Source: Roseospirillum parvum | GTDB lineage: Bacteria; Pseudomonadota; Alphaproteobacteria; Rhodospirillales; Rhodospirillaceae | Direction of reading: 5' to 3' | Assembly (NCBI RefSeq): GCF_900100455.1 | Contig: NZ_FNCV01000002.1 | Span: forward strand, 248,001-312,000 | DNA length: 64,000 nucleotides | Part shown: positions 25,780 through 34,605 of the stretch, piece by piece | Layout: the number at the start of each line of letters is the position of its first letter | Position numbering within the stretch: the stretch's first letter is position 1 | The notes under the pieces: generated by a model | What the model was told of the DNA's origin: nothing | What the model saw: the letters and a program-made list of their open reading frames with translations, nothing else | Database searches by the model: none | Position numbers and translations under genes: made by a program

Positions 25780-26310
25780 ATGACCGACGAAACCGACAAG
25801 CCCAAGGCCGAGGCGCCGCCCGACCCCAACCCCCGGCTGATCAAGCCGCCGCGCCAGTTGGCCGACAAGGTCACCCGGACGCCGGACGGGGTCGACACCG
25901 CGACCCTGGAGCGGGCCGAAAAGATGATCGCCAGCCTGCAGGGCAGCTATCTGGAGTGGGTCGAGGGGGACCTCGAGCGCCTGCAAAAGGCCCATGACCA
26001 GGCCGAGGCGGCGCTGGCCGCCGGCGGCGATCCCACCGCCGACCTCAAGGCGCTGTTCGAGGTGGCCCACGACATGAAGGGCCAGGGCGGCAGCTTCAAC
26101 TACCACCTGATCACCCAGGTCGGCGCCTATCTGTGCCGCTTCCTGGAACAGATCGACCCACCGGCCGAGAAACGCCACCTGGAGATCGCCAAGGTGCACG
26201 TCGACACCATGCGGCTGGTGGTCAGCCAGCGCCTGGAAGGCGACGGCGGCCCGGCCGGCAAGAACCTGATCCGCGGCCTGGAGGCGGTGCTCGCCAAGCA
26301 CCGGGGATAA
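25780..26310 (+). CDS. Hpt-domain phosphotransfer protein
   Basis: A 176-aa soluble helical protein. The phospho-acceptor is His97 in EVAHDMKGQGGSFNY, matching the Hpt motif HxxKGxxxxxG. A 45-residue Pro/Lys-rich N-terminal segment precedes the bundle. It follows two receiver proteins and is the natural phosphate donor or sink for them; no kinase gene is adjacent. The final codons (VLAKHRG) are the first copy of a 27-bp tandem repeat that continues past the stop. Confidence 0.85.
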   Translation: MTDETDKPKAEAPPDPNPRLIKPPRQLADKVTRTPDGVDTATLERAEKMIASLQGSYLEWVEGDLERLQKAHDQAEAALAAGGDPTADLKALFEVAHDMKGQGGSFNYHLITQVGAYLCRFLEQIDPPAEKRHLEIAKVHVDTMRLVVSQRLEGDGGPAGKNLIRGLEAVLAKHRG

Positions 26311-26361
26311 GACGTGCTCGCCAAGCACCGGGGATAAGACGTGCTCGCCAGGCACCGGGGC
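26287..26361. repeat. 27-bp tandem repeat (2.8 copies) across the Hpt gene stop codon
   Basis: The unit gtgctcgccaagcaccgggg-ataagac occurs at 26287 and 26314 identically, with a partial third copy at 26341 (one substitution). The first copy includes the stop TAA, so each repeat carries a copy of the gene end. Confidence 0.92.
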
Positions 26362-26407
26362 TTGAGGGACGGCGGCGCGCCGCCGGCCCCACAAGCCCGC
26401 CCCGCGA

Positions 26408-26842
26408 TCACTCGTCCGGCCGCACCACCAGCACCGAGGTGTCGGCGTGGCGCACCACGCGCGCCGCGTTGGGGCCGAGCAGGTAGTCCTTGAGCTCCGG
26501 GCGGTGGGCGCCGATGACGATCAGGTCGGCGTTGGTCCGCCGGGCCACCGTCAGCACCGCCTCGTAGACGTTGCCCTCGCCGACCGCGAAGTGGACGTCC
26601 AGCCCCTCGGGCAGGTGGGGACGCACGCTGTCCTTCAACTGGCGCATCACCTTGTCGGCCAGATCCTTCTCGTAGCCCGGCGGGAAGTACTGGCCGACGA
26701 TGCTCATCCCGAAGCTGGGCAGCACGGTCATGGCGTGCAGCCGGGCGCCGCTGGCCTGGGTCTGGTGGATGGCCGCCGGCAGGGTGTGCGAGACGTCCGA
26801 GGGGTCCTCCAGATCGAGGGCGACCAGGATGTCGTGATACAT
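26408..26842 (-). CDS. Universal stress protein, UspA family (TRAP-associated)
   Basis: A 144-aa single Usp domain. It begins MYHDILVALDLEDPSDVSH, and the ATP-binding motif is IGAHRPELKDYLLGPNAARVVRHADTSVLVV, matching G2xG9-(S/N)-type UspA loops with G-P-N-A. It is 49 bp downstream of a TRAP permease, as with the TRAP regulator TeaD of halophiles, so it may tune transporter activity. Confidence 0.92.
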   Translation of the reverse strand: MYHDILVALDLEDPSDVSHTLPAAIHQTQASGARLHAMTVLPSFGMSIVGQYFPPGYEKDLADKVMRQLKDSVRPHLPEGLDVHFAVGEGNVYEAVLTVARRTNADLIVIGAHRPELKDYLLGPNAARVVRHADTSVLVVRPDE

Positions 26843-26891
26843 GGCGTGGGGACCTCCGTAAGGGCGGGCGAATGGGCGGGTGACGGGGGGA

Positions 26892-29483
26892 TCAGCGGGC
26901 CAGCAGCTTCTGGCGCCGCCGCTGGAGCAGGGCGACGCCGACGATCAGCAGCACCGCCGGGATGTACATCAGGTGCTTGGGCGGCCGTTCGGTGTTCTCG
27001 ACGAAGACCTTCTCGACGACGAAGTCATAATCGATGCCCATGCGCTCGGCCTGGGAGCCGAACCCGATGTCATCGACCACCATATGGTCGCCCTCCTGGC
27101 GCAGGAACAGCCCGGCCCCCTCCAGACGTTGCTCGCCCGGCCCGGCAGCCCCCATGTTCAGGGCCACCGTCTTTTCCACCGGATTGTCGTAGAAATCGAC
27201 GCCCGACACCTTCAGCTTGATGCGCTGGTCGGCGCCCAGGCCCTCGGCCACCTCGACGATGGCCGTCGAGGGGCGCTCGAGCAGCGGCGGGTAGGCCATG
27301 TCCATCCAGTAGCCGGGTCGGAACAGGGTGAAGGCGGCGAGCAGCAGGATCGCCGTCTCCCAGATGCGGTTGCGCACGAACATGTAGTTCTGGGTGGCAC
27401 TGGCGAAGGCCAGCATGGCCAGCACCCCGGAGACGAACACCATCAGGGCGTGGGGGATGCTCTCCACCCCGATCAGCAGCAGCTCGGTGTTGAAGATGAA
27501 CAGGAAGGGCAGGATCGCCGTGCGGATGTCGTAGGCGAAGCCCTGGAGGCCGGTGCGGATGGGATCGCCCTTGGAAATCGCCGCCGCCGCAAAGGCGGCC
27601 AACCCCACCGGCGGCGTGTCGTCGGCCAGGATGCCGAAGTAGAAGACGAACATGTGGGCCGCGATCAGCGGCACCAGCAGCCCGTTGTCGGCGGCCAGGG
27701 TGACGATCACCGGAGCCATCAGGCTGGAGACCACGATGTAGTTGGCGGTGGTCGGCAGGCCCATGCCCAGGATCAGGCTGATGACGGCGGTGAACAGCAG
27801 CATCAGGACCAGATTGCCGGCCGAGATGAACTCCACGAACTCGGTCATCACCTGGCCGATGCCGGTCAGGGTGATGGTGCCGACCACGATGCCGGCGGCC
27901 GCCGTCGCCACGCCGATGCCGATCATGTTGCGCGAGCCGGCGACCAGCCCGTCGATCAGCTCGGCCAGGGCCGGCACCAGGGTGGCCAGCGGCGGTCCGG
28001 TGCGCCGGAAGAAGGCCTTCAGCGCCGGCTGGGTGAGCACGATGAAAATCATGAACACCGCCGCCCAGAAGGCCGACAGGCCGGGCGACAGGCGCTCCAC
28101 GGTCAGGCACCAGACCAGCACCGCCACCGGCAAAAGGAAATGCAGCCCGGCCTTGATGGTCGGCCCGGGGGCCGGGCATTCCTGGATGTCCAGGCTGGTG
28201 TCGAGATCGGGGAAGCGGCAGGCGTAGGCGACCAGGGCGACATAGGCCACCAGCAGGACCGCGCTGGCGATATAGGGCGTGGCGCCGCCGAACACCTCCT
28301 TGGTCCAGCCCAGGCCGAAGTAGGTCGCCGCCGAAAGCACCCCGAGGGCCGCGAAGCTGCCCAAAAACTGGGCCAGGAACAGAAGCTTGGGGATGACCAC
28401 GCTGCGCGGCAGGCCCTTCAGGTTCAGCTTCAGGGCCTCCAGGTGGACGATGTAGACCAGCGCGATGTAGCTGATCAGCGCCGGCAGCACGGCATGGCGC
28501 ATCACGTCGACCAGCGAGATGCCGACGTACTCCACCATCAGAAAGGCCGCCGCCCCCATGATCGGCGGGGTGAGCTGGCCGTTGGTCGAACTGGCCACCT
28601 CCACCGCGCCGGCCTTCTCGGCCGGGAAGCCAACCCGCTTCATCAGGGGAATGGTGAAGGTGCCGGTGGTCACCACGTTGGCGATCGAGGAGCCGGAAAT
28701 CAGCCCGGTCAGGGCCGAGGAGACCACCGCCGCCTTGGCCGGCCCGCCCCGGAAATGGCCGAGCATGGAAAAGGCCACCCGGATGAACCAGTTGCCCGCC
28801 CCGGCCTTTTCCAGCAACGAACCGAAGGCGACGAACAGGAAGACCATGGTGGTGGACACCCCGAGGGCCACCCCGAAGACCCCCTCGGTACCCAGCCAGT
28901 AGTGGCTCATCCCCTTGTTCAGGCTGGCCCCCTGGTGGGCGATCACGTCGGGCATGTGCTGGCCGAGAAAGGCGTAGCCCATGAACACCGTGGCGACGAT
29001 CATCAAGGGCGGCCCCAGGGCCCGCCGGGTCGCCTCGAGAAGGGTGATCAGGCCGACCACGCCGACGATCACGTCAACCTGGGTCGGGGCGCCGGGGCGG
29101 TCGGCCAGGGCCTCGTAGAAGACGAACAGGTAAAGCGCCGAGCCGGCGGCCAGGAAGGCCAGCAGCCAGTCGATCAGCGGAACGCGCAGCCGGGGCGAGT
29201 TCTTGAAGGCGGGAAACGCCGTGTAGGCCAGGAAAATGGCGAAGCCCAGGTGGATCGAGCGGGCCTCGGTGTTGTTGAGGATACCAAAACCCAGGATGAA
29301 GGGCAGCGGCGAGGCGAACCACAACTGGAACAGGGCCCAGGCCAGGGCGATCAAAAACAGCGCCCGCCCGGCCATGCCCGAGGGGTGGCGGGCTCCGGTC
29401 TCCACCTGGGCGACCAGATCCTCGGCCTCGACCCCCGAGCCCTGCCCTGCCGCGCGGGGTCCCCGCCCGTTGTCCTCAGCCAT
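26892..29483 (-). CDS. TRAP transporter fused permease (DctQ-DctM) with DUF3394 C-terminal domain
   Basis: An 863-aa inner-membrane protein. An N-terminal 4-helix DctQ-like part is fused to a long DctM-like part, with conserved stretches GSLLEKAGAGNWFIRVAFSM, SGSSIANVVTTGTFTIPLMK, LGMGLPTTANYIVVSSLMAP and DDTPPVGLAAFAAAAISKGDP. About 110 C-terminal residues form a soluble DUF3394-like domain (KLKVSGVDFYDNPVEKTV) followed by a last helix (YIPAVLLIVGVALL). Fused permeases of this kind pair with TAXI binding proteins, and one is encoded just upstream (29691-30677). ATG 29483 has a GGGAGG site. It takes up an organic acid or amino-acid-like substrate using a sodium gradient. Confidence 0.93.
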   Translation of the reverse strand: MAEDNGRGPRAAGQGSGVEAEDLVAQVETGARHPSGMAGRALFLIALAWALFQLWFASPLPFILGFGILNNTEARSIHLGFAIFLAYTAFPAFKNSPRLRVPLIDWLLAFLAAGSALYLFVFYEALADRPGAPTQVDVIVGVVGLITLLEATRRALGPPLMIVATVFMGYAFLGQHMPDVIAHQGASLNKGMSHYWLGTEGVFGVALGVSTTMVFLFVAFGSLLEKAGAGNWFIRVAFSMLGHFRGGPAKAAVVSSALTGLISGSSIANVVTTGTFTIPLMKRVGFPAEKAGAVEVASSTNGQLTPPIMGAAAFLMVEYVGISLVDVMRHAVLPALISYIALVYIVHLEALKLNLKGLPRSVVIPKLLFLAQFLGSFAALGVLSAATYFGLGWTKEVFGGATPYIASAVLLVAYVALVAYACRFPDLDTSLDIQECPAPGPTIKAGLHFLLPVAVLVWCLTVERLSPGLSAFWAAVFMIFIVLTQPALKAFFRRTGPPLATLVPALAELIDGLVAGSRNMIGIGVATAAAGIVVGTITLTGIGQVMTEFVEFISAGNLVLMLLFTAVISLILGMGLPTTANYIVVSSLMAPVIVTLAADNGLLVPLIAAHMFVFYFGILADDTPPVGLAAFAAAAISKGDPIRTGLQGFAYDIRTAILPFLFIFNTELLLIGVESIPHALMVFVSGVLAMLAFASATQNYMFVRNRIWETAILLLAAFTLFRPGYWMDMAYPPLLERPSTAIVEVAEGLGADQRIKLKVSGVDFYDNPVEKTVALNMGAAGPGEQRLEGAGLFLRQEGDHMVVDDIGFGSQAERMGIDYDFVVEKVFVENTERPPKHLMYIPAVLLIVGVALLQRRRQKLLAR

Positions 29484-29631
29484 CGTCGCCTCCCTGTCCA
29501 CTGCCGCCCTGGCGCGTGTTGCGTGCCTTGTGAAAGCACGCAGCCTGCTCCAGGCTCTTGATACTGCCGCAAATCGTCATCGCTAACCGGGTCGGGCGAT
29601 CCGTTCCGGATCGCTCGGGATCTGCTCTAAC

Positions 29632-29659
29632 AAAAACCCTGGCCGGTGTCCGGCCAGGG
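29632..29659 (-). terminator. Rho-independent terminator/attenuator between TAXI protein and permease
   Basis: On the minus strand the arms CCCTGGCCGG and CCGGCCAGGG, around a 3-nt loop, are followed by TTTTTG. Placed right after the binding-protein stop and before the permease, it would make the binding protein more abundant than the permease. Confidence 0.8.
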
Positions 29660-29690
29660 GTATGGATGCAAGGTGATTGTCAGTCCGCGC

Positions 29691-30677
29691 CTACTCGATC
29701 AGGCCGGCCTCGCGGTAGTAGCGCTCGGCGCCCGGGTGCAGCGGCGCCGACAGGCTGGCGGTGGCCATTTCCTCGGCGGTGAGCACGGCAAACGCCGGGT
29801 GCAGCTTCTTGAAGTCCTCGAGGTTCTCGAACACCGCCTTGACCACGGTGTAGACCACGTCGTCCGGCACGTCGGCCGAGGTGACGAAGGTGGCGCGCAC
29901 GCCGAAGGTGGTCACGTCCTCGTCGGTGCCACGGTACATGCCACCCGGAATCGTCGCCTTGGAGTAGTACGGATTGTCGGCGACCAGCTTGTCGACCACC
30001 TCGTTGTCGACGTTGACCAGGTTGCTGTCACAGGCGCTGGAGGCTTCCTTGATCGAGCCGTTGGGATGGCCAACGGTGTAGACGAAGGCGTCGATGTTGT
30101 TGTCGCACAGGGCCTTGGACTGCTCGGCCGGCTTCAGCTCGGTGGCCAGCTTGAAGGTGTCCTGGGTCCAGCCCATGCCCTCCATCAGCACCTCCATGGT
30201 GCCGCGCTGGCCCGAGCCGGGGTTGCCGATGTTCATCCGCTTGCCGGCCAGATCCTTGAAGTCGTGGATGTTGGCATCCTGCCGGGCGACCACGGTGAAG
30301 GGCTCGGGATGCACCGAGAAGACCGCGCGCAGCTTGTCGAACTGGTTGCCCTCGAACTTCGAGGTGCCGTTGTAGGCGTGGTACTGCCAGTCCGACTGGG
30401 CGACGCCGAAGTCCAGCTCGCCGGCCTTGATGGTGTTGATGTTGTACACCGAGCCACCGGTCGACTCGACCGAGCAGCGCACCCCGTGCTCCTTGCGGTC
30501 CTTGTTGACCAGACGGCAGATGGCCCCGCCGGTCGGGTAGTAGACGCCGGTCACGCCGCCGGTGCCGATGGTGATGAAAGTGGTGTCGGCCGCCCGCGCC
30601 GGGGCGGAAACCGACAGGCCGAGACCCAGACCGAGGGCCACGGCAGCGCCGATGGCGATGGGCTTGATGGTCTTCAT
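29691..30677 (-). CDS. TAXI-family TRAP transporter solute-binding protein
   Basis: A 328-aa periplasmic protein with a Sec signal peptide ([20 protein letters not shown], cleavage after APARA). The mature start [20 protein letters not shown] is the TAXI signature for binding glutamate-like or other carboxylate ligands. Two cysteines ([15 protein letters not shown]) may form a disulphide, and a second pair lies near KALCDNN and SSACDSN. The start at 30677 has a GGGAGAG site. It delivers substrate to the fused permease downstream. Confidence 0.94.
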   Translation of the reverse strand: MKTIKPIAIGAAVALGLGLGLSVSAPARAADTTFITIGTGGVTGVYYPTGGAICRLVNKDRKEHGVRCSVESTGGSVYNINTIKAGELDFGVAQSDWQYHAYNGTSKFEGNQFDKLRAVFSVHPEPFTVVARQDANIHDFKDLAGKRMNIGNPGSGQRGTMEVLMEGMGWTQDTFKLATELKPAEQSKALCDNNIDAFVYTVGHPNGSIKEASSACDSNLVNVDNEVVDKLVADNPYYSKATIPGGMYRGTDEDVTTFGVRATFVTSADVPDDVVYTVVKAVFENLEDFKKLHPAFAVLTAEEMATASLSAPLHPGAERYYREAGLIE

Positions 30678-30868
30678 GGTGAAAAACTCTCCCAATTGTG
30701 GTTGGCGTTGGTCTTCAAACCACGTGCGGACCCGGGCGGGGCAGTGCCTCCGGCCACGTCCGACACCTCCTCTGGGGATTACGCAAGCAGAGCGGTCCCC
30801 ATGTTTCAAGGATTTTGTCCATCAGGCGTTGGGCAACATCCTCCTGCCCGGCCCGGTTTCAGCCTCCC

Positions 30869-31702
30869 TCAGCCCAGCCGCCAGCCGGCCCGCACCTCGG
30901 CCGCCGTGGCCAGCCGGCGCCCGCACAACGGCGCCGCCGCCACCATCTGGGCGACCAGCGCGGCGTTGTCCGGGGCCAGGCGGCCATCGGCCAGCAGCAG
31001 GTTATTCTCGAAGCCCAGGCGCACATCGCCGCCCAGGGCCGCCGCCGTCGCCGCGCAGGCCCCTTCCAGCGGCCCGAAGGCGCAAATCATCCAGTCACCC
31101 GGCGGCGGAGTCGGCCGCGCCGCGAGAAAGCCCAGCAGATCGGCCGGCCGGGCGGTCAGATCGCCGGCATACTTGCCAAGCACATAGAGGGCCCGGGGCC
31201 GAACCTCGGGGATCACCCCGTCGGCGACCAGCCCGGCCAGCCGCGCCACCTCGTCCGGGCGATAGAGGATGTACTGGACCAGCGCCCCGTCCTCGGCCAG
31301 CTCGCGCAGGAAGGCGGCCACCGGCGCCGGGTCGGCTCCCTCGGGCAGCAACTCGCCCAGGGCCAGCGACACCGCCTCCGGCCGCACCCCGCGCACCACC
31401 GCCATCTGCGCCGCGCGCTGGTACATCCCCACCGCCTCGGTGGTGATCTGCAGCACCATCTCGTCGCCGACCACCCGACGCACCGCCCGGATGGCCTCAA
31501 GATAGGCCTCGGCATCCAGCAAATGCCGGCCCTCGCGGTCGCGCACATGCAGATGCAGCATCGCCGCCCCGGCCCGCAGACAGGCCCCCGCCACCTCGGC
31601 CAACCCGGCCGGCGTCAGCGGAATGGCCGGATGATCCTCAAGCCCCCGCCGCGCCCCATTGGGCGCCACCGCCACCGTCAGTCCCGGCATGACATCCGAC
31701 AT
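30869..31702 (-). CDS. BKACE-family beta-keto acid cleavage enzyme (DUF849)
   Basis: A 277-aa TIM-barrel zinc enzyme. BKACE proteins condense a beta-keto acid with acetyl-CoA, giving acetoacetate and a new CoA ester; 3-keto-5-aminohexanoate cleavage enzyme is the prototype. The zinc histidines are in MLHLHVRDREGRH, the early segment is VAVAPNGARR, and the substrate-side strand is VRLGFENNLLLADG. The real substrate varies across the family and is unknown here. The adjacent class III aminotransferase could supply a beta-keto acid. The start at 31702 directly abuts composite element C. Confidence 0.87.
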   Translation of the reverse strand: MSDVMPGLTVAVAPNGARRGLEDHPAIPLTPAGLAEVAGACLRAGAAMLHLHVRDREGRHLLDAEAYLEAIRAVRRVVGDEMVLQITTEAVGMYQRAAQMAVVRGVRPEAVSLALGELLPEGADPAPVAAFLRELAEDGALVQYILYRPDEVARLAGLVADGVIPEVRPRALYVLGKYAGDLTARPADLLGFLAARPTPPPGDWMICAFGPLEGACAATAAALGGDVRLGFENNLLLADGRLAPDNAALVAQMVAAAPLCGRRLATAAEVRAGWRLG

Positions 31703-31906
31703 CAAAGGGGCTCCGCCCCTTGAACCCCGCCGGGGGAGCCGGGGGCTCCCCCGGACCCCCGCCATGACTTAAAGCCGGACAAGAGGGGGGTGGCTGAGCG
31801 CGGGCGCTCAGCTACCCCCCTCTTGTCCGGCTTTGATTCATGGTGGGGTCTGGGGAGGCCTCCCGGCCTCCCCAGCGGGGGTTCCAAGGGGGCGGCGCCC
31901 CCTTGG
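31703..31906. repeat. Composite palindromic intergenic element C
   Basis: The left arm is CAAAGGGGC-tcc-GCCCCTTG, then ACCCCGCCGGGGG...CCCCCGGACCCCCGCC. The centre is a 30-nt-arm hairpin (31771-31834). The right side is GGTGGGGTCTGGGGAGGCC-TCCCGGCCTCCCCAGCGGGGG, ending CCAAGGGGGC-ggc-GCCCCCTTGG. It lies between two minus-strand genes and is the clearest example of the family. Confidence 0.8.
31771..31834 (-). terminator. Very long hairpin inside element C, likely terminator of the aminotransferase gene
   Basis: The arms 31771-31800 (AAAGCCGGACAAGAGGGGGG...) and 31805-31834 are complementary at 29 of 30 positions, the exception being a G-T pair, with a 4-nt loop. The flanking AAA/TTT is short, so termination may be bidirectional but weak in U content. 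Confidence 0.7.
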
Positions 31907-31928
31907 CTGTCGGCTGTCAGGTGCGGGG

Positions 31929-33272
31929 TCATGGCAGGACGCTGGCGAGGGTGGTGTGGAGGCGTTGGCCGATCTCTTCCAGGTCGGAGTCGGTCATGAT
32001 GAAGGGCGGGGCGAGCAGGATGTGGTCGCCCCGTTGGCCATCGATGGTGCCGCTCATGGGGTAGCAGATCAGGCCGTTGGCCAGGGCCGTCTTCTTGACC
32101 TTGGCGGCGATGCCCAGGGCGGGATCGAACGGCTGCTTGGTTTTCCGGTCGGCGACCAGTTCCAGGCCCAGGAACAGGCCGCGGCCACGGATGTCGCCGA
32201 CCTGGGGGTGGTCGGCGAAGTGGTGGTCGAGGATCCGGCGCAGGGTTCGGCCCATCCCGGGCACCCGGGCCAGCAGGCCGTCGTCGAGCAGGCGGTCGAG
32301 CACGGCGCCGCCGGCGGCGCAGGCCGTCGGGTGGCCCATGTAGGTATGGCCGTGCTGGAAGAAGCCGGAGCCGCCCTCGATGGCGTCGTGGATGCGGCGG
32401 TGGACCAGGGTGGCGCCCAGCGGCTGGTAGCCGGCGCCCAGGGCCTTGGCGACGGTCAGAAGGTCGGGCACCACATCGTCGTGGGCACAGGCGAACAGGG
32501 GACCGGTGCGGCCCATGCCGCACATCACCTCGTCGAGGATGAGCAGCACGCCGTGGCGGTCGCAGACCTGGCGCATGGCTTTCAGGTAGCCGGCCACGGC
32601 GGGCACGGCGCCGGCGGTGGCGCCGACCACCGGCTCGGCGATGAAGGCGGCCACCGATTCCGGACCCAGGTCGCGGATGGTCTGGTCCAGTTCATCGGCC
32701 AGGCGGGCGACGTAGGCCGCTTCGTCCTCGTCCGGGGCCATGCCGCGATAGGCGTAGCAGGGCGAGACGTGGCTGACCTCCATGAGCAGCGGCTCGAAGG
32801 GGGCGCGGCGCCACAGATTGCCGCCGGCGGCCAGGGCGCCCAGGGTGTTGCCGTGGTAGCTTTGCCGGCGGGCGATGATCCGTCGGCGGGCCGGCTGGCC
32901 GATCTCCAGGAAATACTGGCGGGCCAGTTTCAGCGCCGATTCCACCGCTTCCGAGCCGCCGCTGACCAGATAGACGTGATCCAGTCCCGGGGGCGCCAGC
33001 CCGCTCAGGCGGCGGGCCAGGTCCTCGGCCGGCTGGCTGGTGAAAAACCCGGTGTGGGCGAAGGGCAGGCGATCGAGCTGGGCCTTGATGGCGCCGATCA
33101 CATGGGCATCGTTGTGGCCCAGGGCGGAGACGGCGGCGCCGCCCGAGGCATCCAGATAGCGCCGCCCGGCGGCGTCGATCAGCCAGGGCCCGTCGCCGCC
33201 CACGGCGGTTTCGGGCAGGTTTCTGAGATGGCGGTGAAAAACGTGGCTGGCGGCCGGCCGGGCCAGGGTCAT
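31929..33272 (-). CDS. Class III (omega) PLP-dependent aminotransferase
   Basis: A 447-aa fold-type I aminotransferase. The N-terminal block is YLDASGGAAVSALGHNDAHV, the cofactor region VSGGSEAVESALKLARQYF, and the PLP aspartate LLILDEVMCGMGRTG. The Schiff-base lysine is in TVAKALGAGYQPLGA, and the C-terminal substrate loop is GHTYMGHPTACAAG. Such enzymes use omega-amines or beta-amino acids. Next to a BKACE gene and an RpiR regulator, it may turn a beta-amino acid into a beta-keto acid for BKACE. It has C-rich coding DNA (G-rich on the plus strand) next to element C. Confidence 0.92.
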   Translation of the reverse strand: MTLARPAASHVFHRHLRNLPETAVGGDGPWLIDAAGRRYLDASGGAAVSALGHNDAHVIGAIKAQLDRLPFAHTGFFTSQPAEDLARRLSGLAPPGLDHVYLVSGGSEAVESALKLARQYFLEIGQPARRRIIARRQSYHGNTLGALAAGGNLWRRAPFEPLLMEVSHVSPCYAYRGMAPDEDEAAYVARLADELDQTIRDLGPESVAAFIAEPVVGATAGAVPAVAGYLKAMRQVCDRHGVLLILDEVMCGMGRTGPLFACAHDDVVPDLLTVAKALGAGYQPLGATLVHRRIHDAIEGGSGFFQHGHTYMGHPTACAAGGAVLDRLLDDGLLARVPGMGRTLRRILDHHFADHPQVGDIRGRGLFLGLELVADRKTKQPFDPALGIAAKVKKTALANGLICYPMSGTIDGQRGDHILLAPPFIMTDSDLEEIGQRLHTTLASVLP

Positions 33273-33299
33273 GCCGGGCTCTCCATGTGAGGGGGGATT

Positions 33300-34316
33300 T
33301 CAGGTCGATGGGGGCTCGCCGGCGGCGCCGCGCAGGCCGCGCCGGGGGCGACGCCAGTAGGCGTCGAAGCGGTCCAGTTGTTCCTGGCTGTGGCGCAGGT
33401 TGGCCAGCGCCGCCTCGCCGCCGCGGGCGACCAGCAGGGCGAGCAGCATCTGGACCAGGGCCAGCGCCGGCACCAGCGACTGGAAATAGCTGGGCGAGGA
33501 GGTTTCGACGGTGAGCAGGGCGGTGGCCGAGGCGGCCAGCGGCGACACCGCGCTGTCGGTCAGGGCGACCACCCGGGCCCGGCGCTCGGCGGCGTATTCG
33601 GCGGCGATCACCGCCTCGCGCGAGTAGGGCTTGAAGCTGATCACCAGCAGGGCGTCGTCGGGGCCGAGGTCGCGCAGGGTGTCGAACAGGCTGCCGCCGG
33701 CGCCATCGACCATCACCCCGTTGTGACAGGCCAGACCGTAGGCGTAGTGGAACAGCCGGGCCAGGGCGTTGCAGCTTCTGAGCCCCAGGATGTAGACCCG
33801 ACGCGCCTGCCCCAGGGTGATGGCGGCCTGCTCCAGGGCGGCCCGCCCGTCCGGCCCCAGCGCCTCGCCCAGCACCCGGCAGTCGGTGTCGATCATGTCG
33901 GCGATCAGGCCCTCGCCATGGTCGGGACGGGCCCGGGCCTGCAGGGTGCGGGCCCGGGCCACCGCCGGGCCGTCGTTGCCGCGCAGCCATTGACGATAGG
34001 GTTCGCGCAACGCCTCGAAGCCGTCGTAGCCCAGGGCGCGGGCCAGCCGGACCATGGTCGAGGCCTTCACCCCGGCCTGCGCGGCCAGCCCGCGCATCGA
34101 GGTCAGGGCGACCTCCTCGGGGTGGGCCAGCAGGTAGTGGGCCGCCTTGCGCAACTGCGGGCTGAGCTCGTCGCGGCGCTGACGCAGCCGCTCGCCAAGG
34201 GCACTGGCGGCATCCTCGGCCGGCGCCAGTTCGGACGTCAGGTTGGGCGCCAGTTCGGACGCCTCGGGCGTGGCGGTTGCCTCGGGCAGGGCGCTGGTCT
34301 GCGGATCGGCGATCAT
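33300..34316 (-). CDS. MurR/RpiR-family transcriptional regulator
   Basis: A 338-aa regulator with an N-terminal RpiR helix-turn-helix (RKAAHYLLAHPEEVALTSMRGLAAQAGV and KASTMVRLARALGYDGFEAL) and a C-terminal SIS sugar-isomerase-like domain (VYILGLRSCNALARLFHYAY, LLVISFKPYSREAV). The SIS domain binds a phosphorylated or carboxylate effector. It is 27 bp upstream of the aminotransferase on the same strand and probably controls it. ATG 34316 is chosen; in-frame ATG 34349 is possible. A doubled SELAP segment near residue 25 comes from a short DNA repeat. Confidence 0.9.
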   Translation of the reverse strand: MIADPQTSALPEATATPEASELAPNLTSELAPAEDAASALGERLRQRRDELSPQLRKAAHYLLAHPEEVALTSMRGLAAQAGVKASTMVRLARALGYDGFEALREPYRQWLRGNDGPAVARARTLQARARPDHGEGLIADMIDTDCRVLGEALGPDGRAALEQAAITLGQARRVYILGLRSCNALARLFHYAYGLACHNGVMVDGAGGSLFDTLRDLGPDDALLVISFKPYSREAVIAAEYAAERRARVVALTDSAVSPLAASATALLTVETSSPSYFQSLVPALALVQMLLALLVARGGEAALANLRHSQEQLDRFDAYWRRPRRGLRGAAGEPPST

Positions 34317-34384
34317 CGAAAGGCCCCCCAGGGGCGGCTTGGCCGGCATGGGAAACGCCGGGCGGCGTCACATCAGCCGCCGAT

Positions 34385-34404
34385 GATGACACGGTTGTGT
34401 CATC
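34385..34404. promoter_or_regulatory. Palindromic operator upstream of the rpiR-type gene
   Basis: GATGACAC-ggtt-GTGTCATC is a perfect inverted repeat 69 bp before the regulator start. The position suits autoregulation or control of the rpiR-aminotransferase unit. Confidence 0.55.
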
Positions 34405-34488
34405 CGGTGCAAACGCCGAAAACGAATGACTCGCCCCCGTTCCTGTCGAGTCTCTTGTCGAACCTGCCGTCGGCTCCTGGCCCGGCAC

Positions 34489-34544
34489 GCCAGTTTGCTT
34501 TCGCCAGTTTGCTTTGGCCAGTTGGCCTTAGTCAGTTTGCCTTC
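34489..34544. repeat. Four degenerate 14-bp tandem repeats upstream of apt
   Basis: GCCAGTTTGCTTTC, GCCAGTTTGCTTTG, GCCAGTTGGCCTTA and GTCAGTTTGCCTTC follow each other exactly at 34489, 34503, 34517 and 34531. They occupy the apt promoter region. Confidence 0.85.
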
Positions 34545-34552
34545 ACCAGCGT

Positions 34553-34572
34553 CTGGGGTACCATGTCCCCAG
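34553..34572 (+). promoter_or_regulatory. Hairpin in the apt leader
   Basis: CTGGGG-taccatgt-CCCCAG lies 34 nt before the apt start and follows the 14-bp repeat array. It may affect mRNA stability or translation. No purine-riboswitch core could be recognised. Confidence 0.35.
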
Positions 34573-34605
34573 TGGCTTTCCGGGATAAAGGGTTAAAGGC
34601 AGACC

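Noticed and set aside
26880-29561. 893-codon plus-strand open frame opposite the TRAP permease
   Set aside because: His/Gln/Gly/Asp-rich shadow of a membrane protein gene; no domain and no ribosome site.
31703-31906. Insertion sequence remnant
   Set aside because: No transposase fragment or terminal direct repeats; the structure is a nested palindrome shared with four other intergenic sites.
34553-34572. Purine riboswitch upstream of apt
   Set aside because: Only a simple hairpin is present; the three-way junction and conserved loop bases of purine riboswitches were not found.
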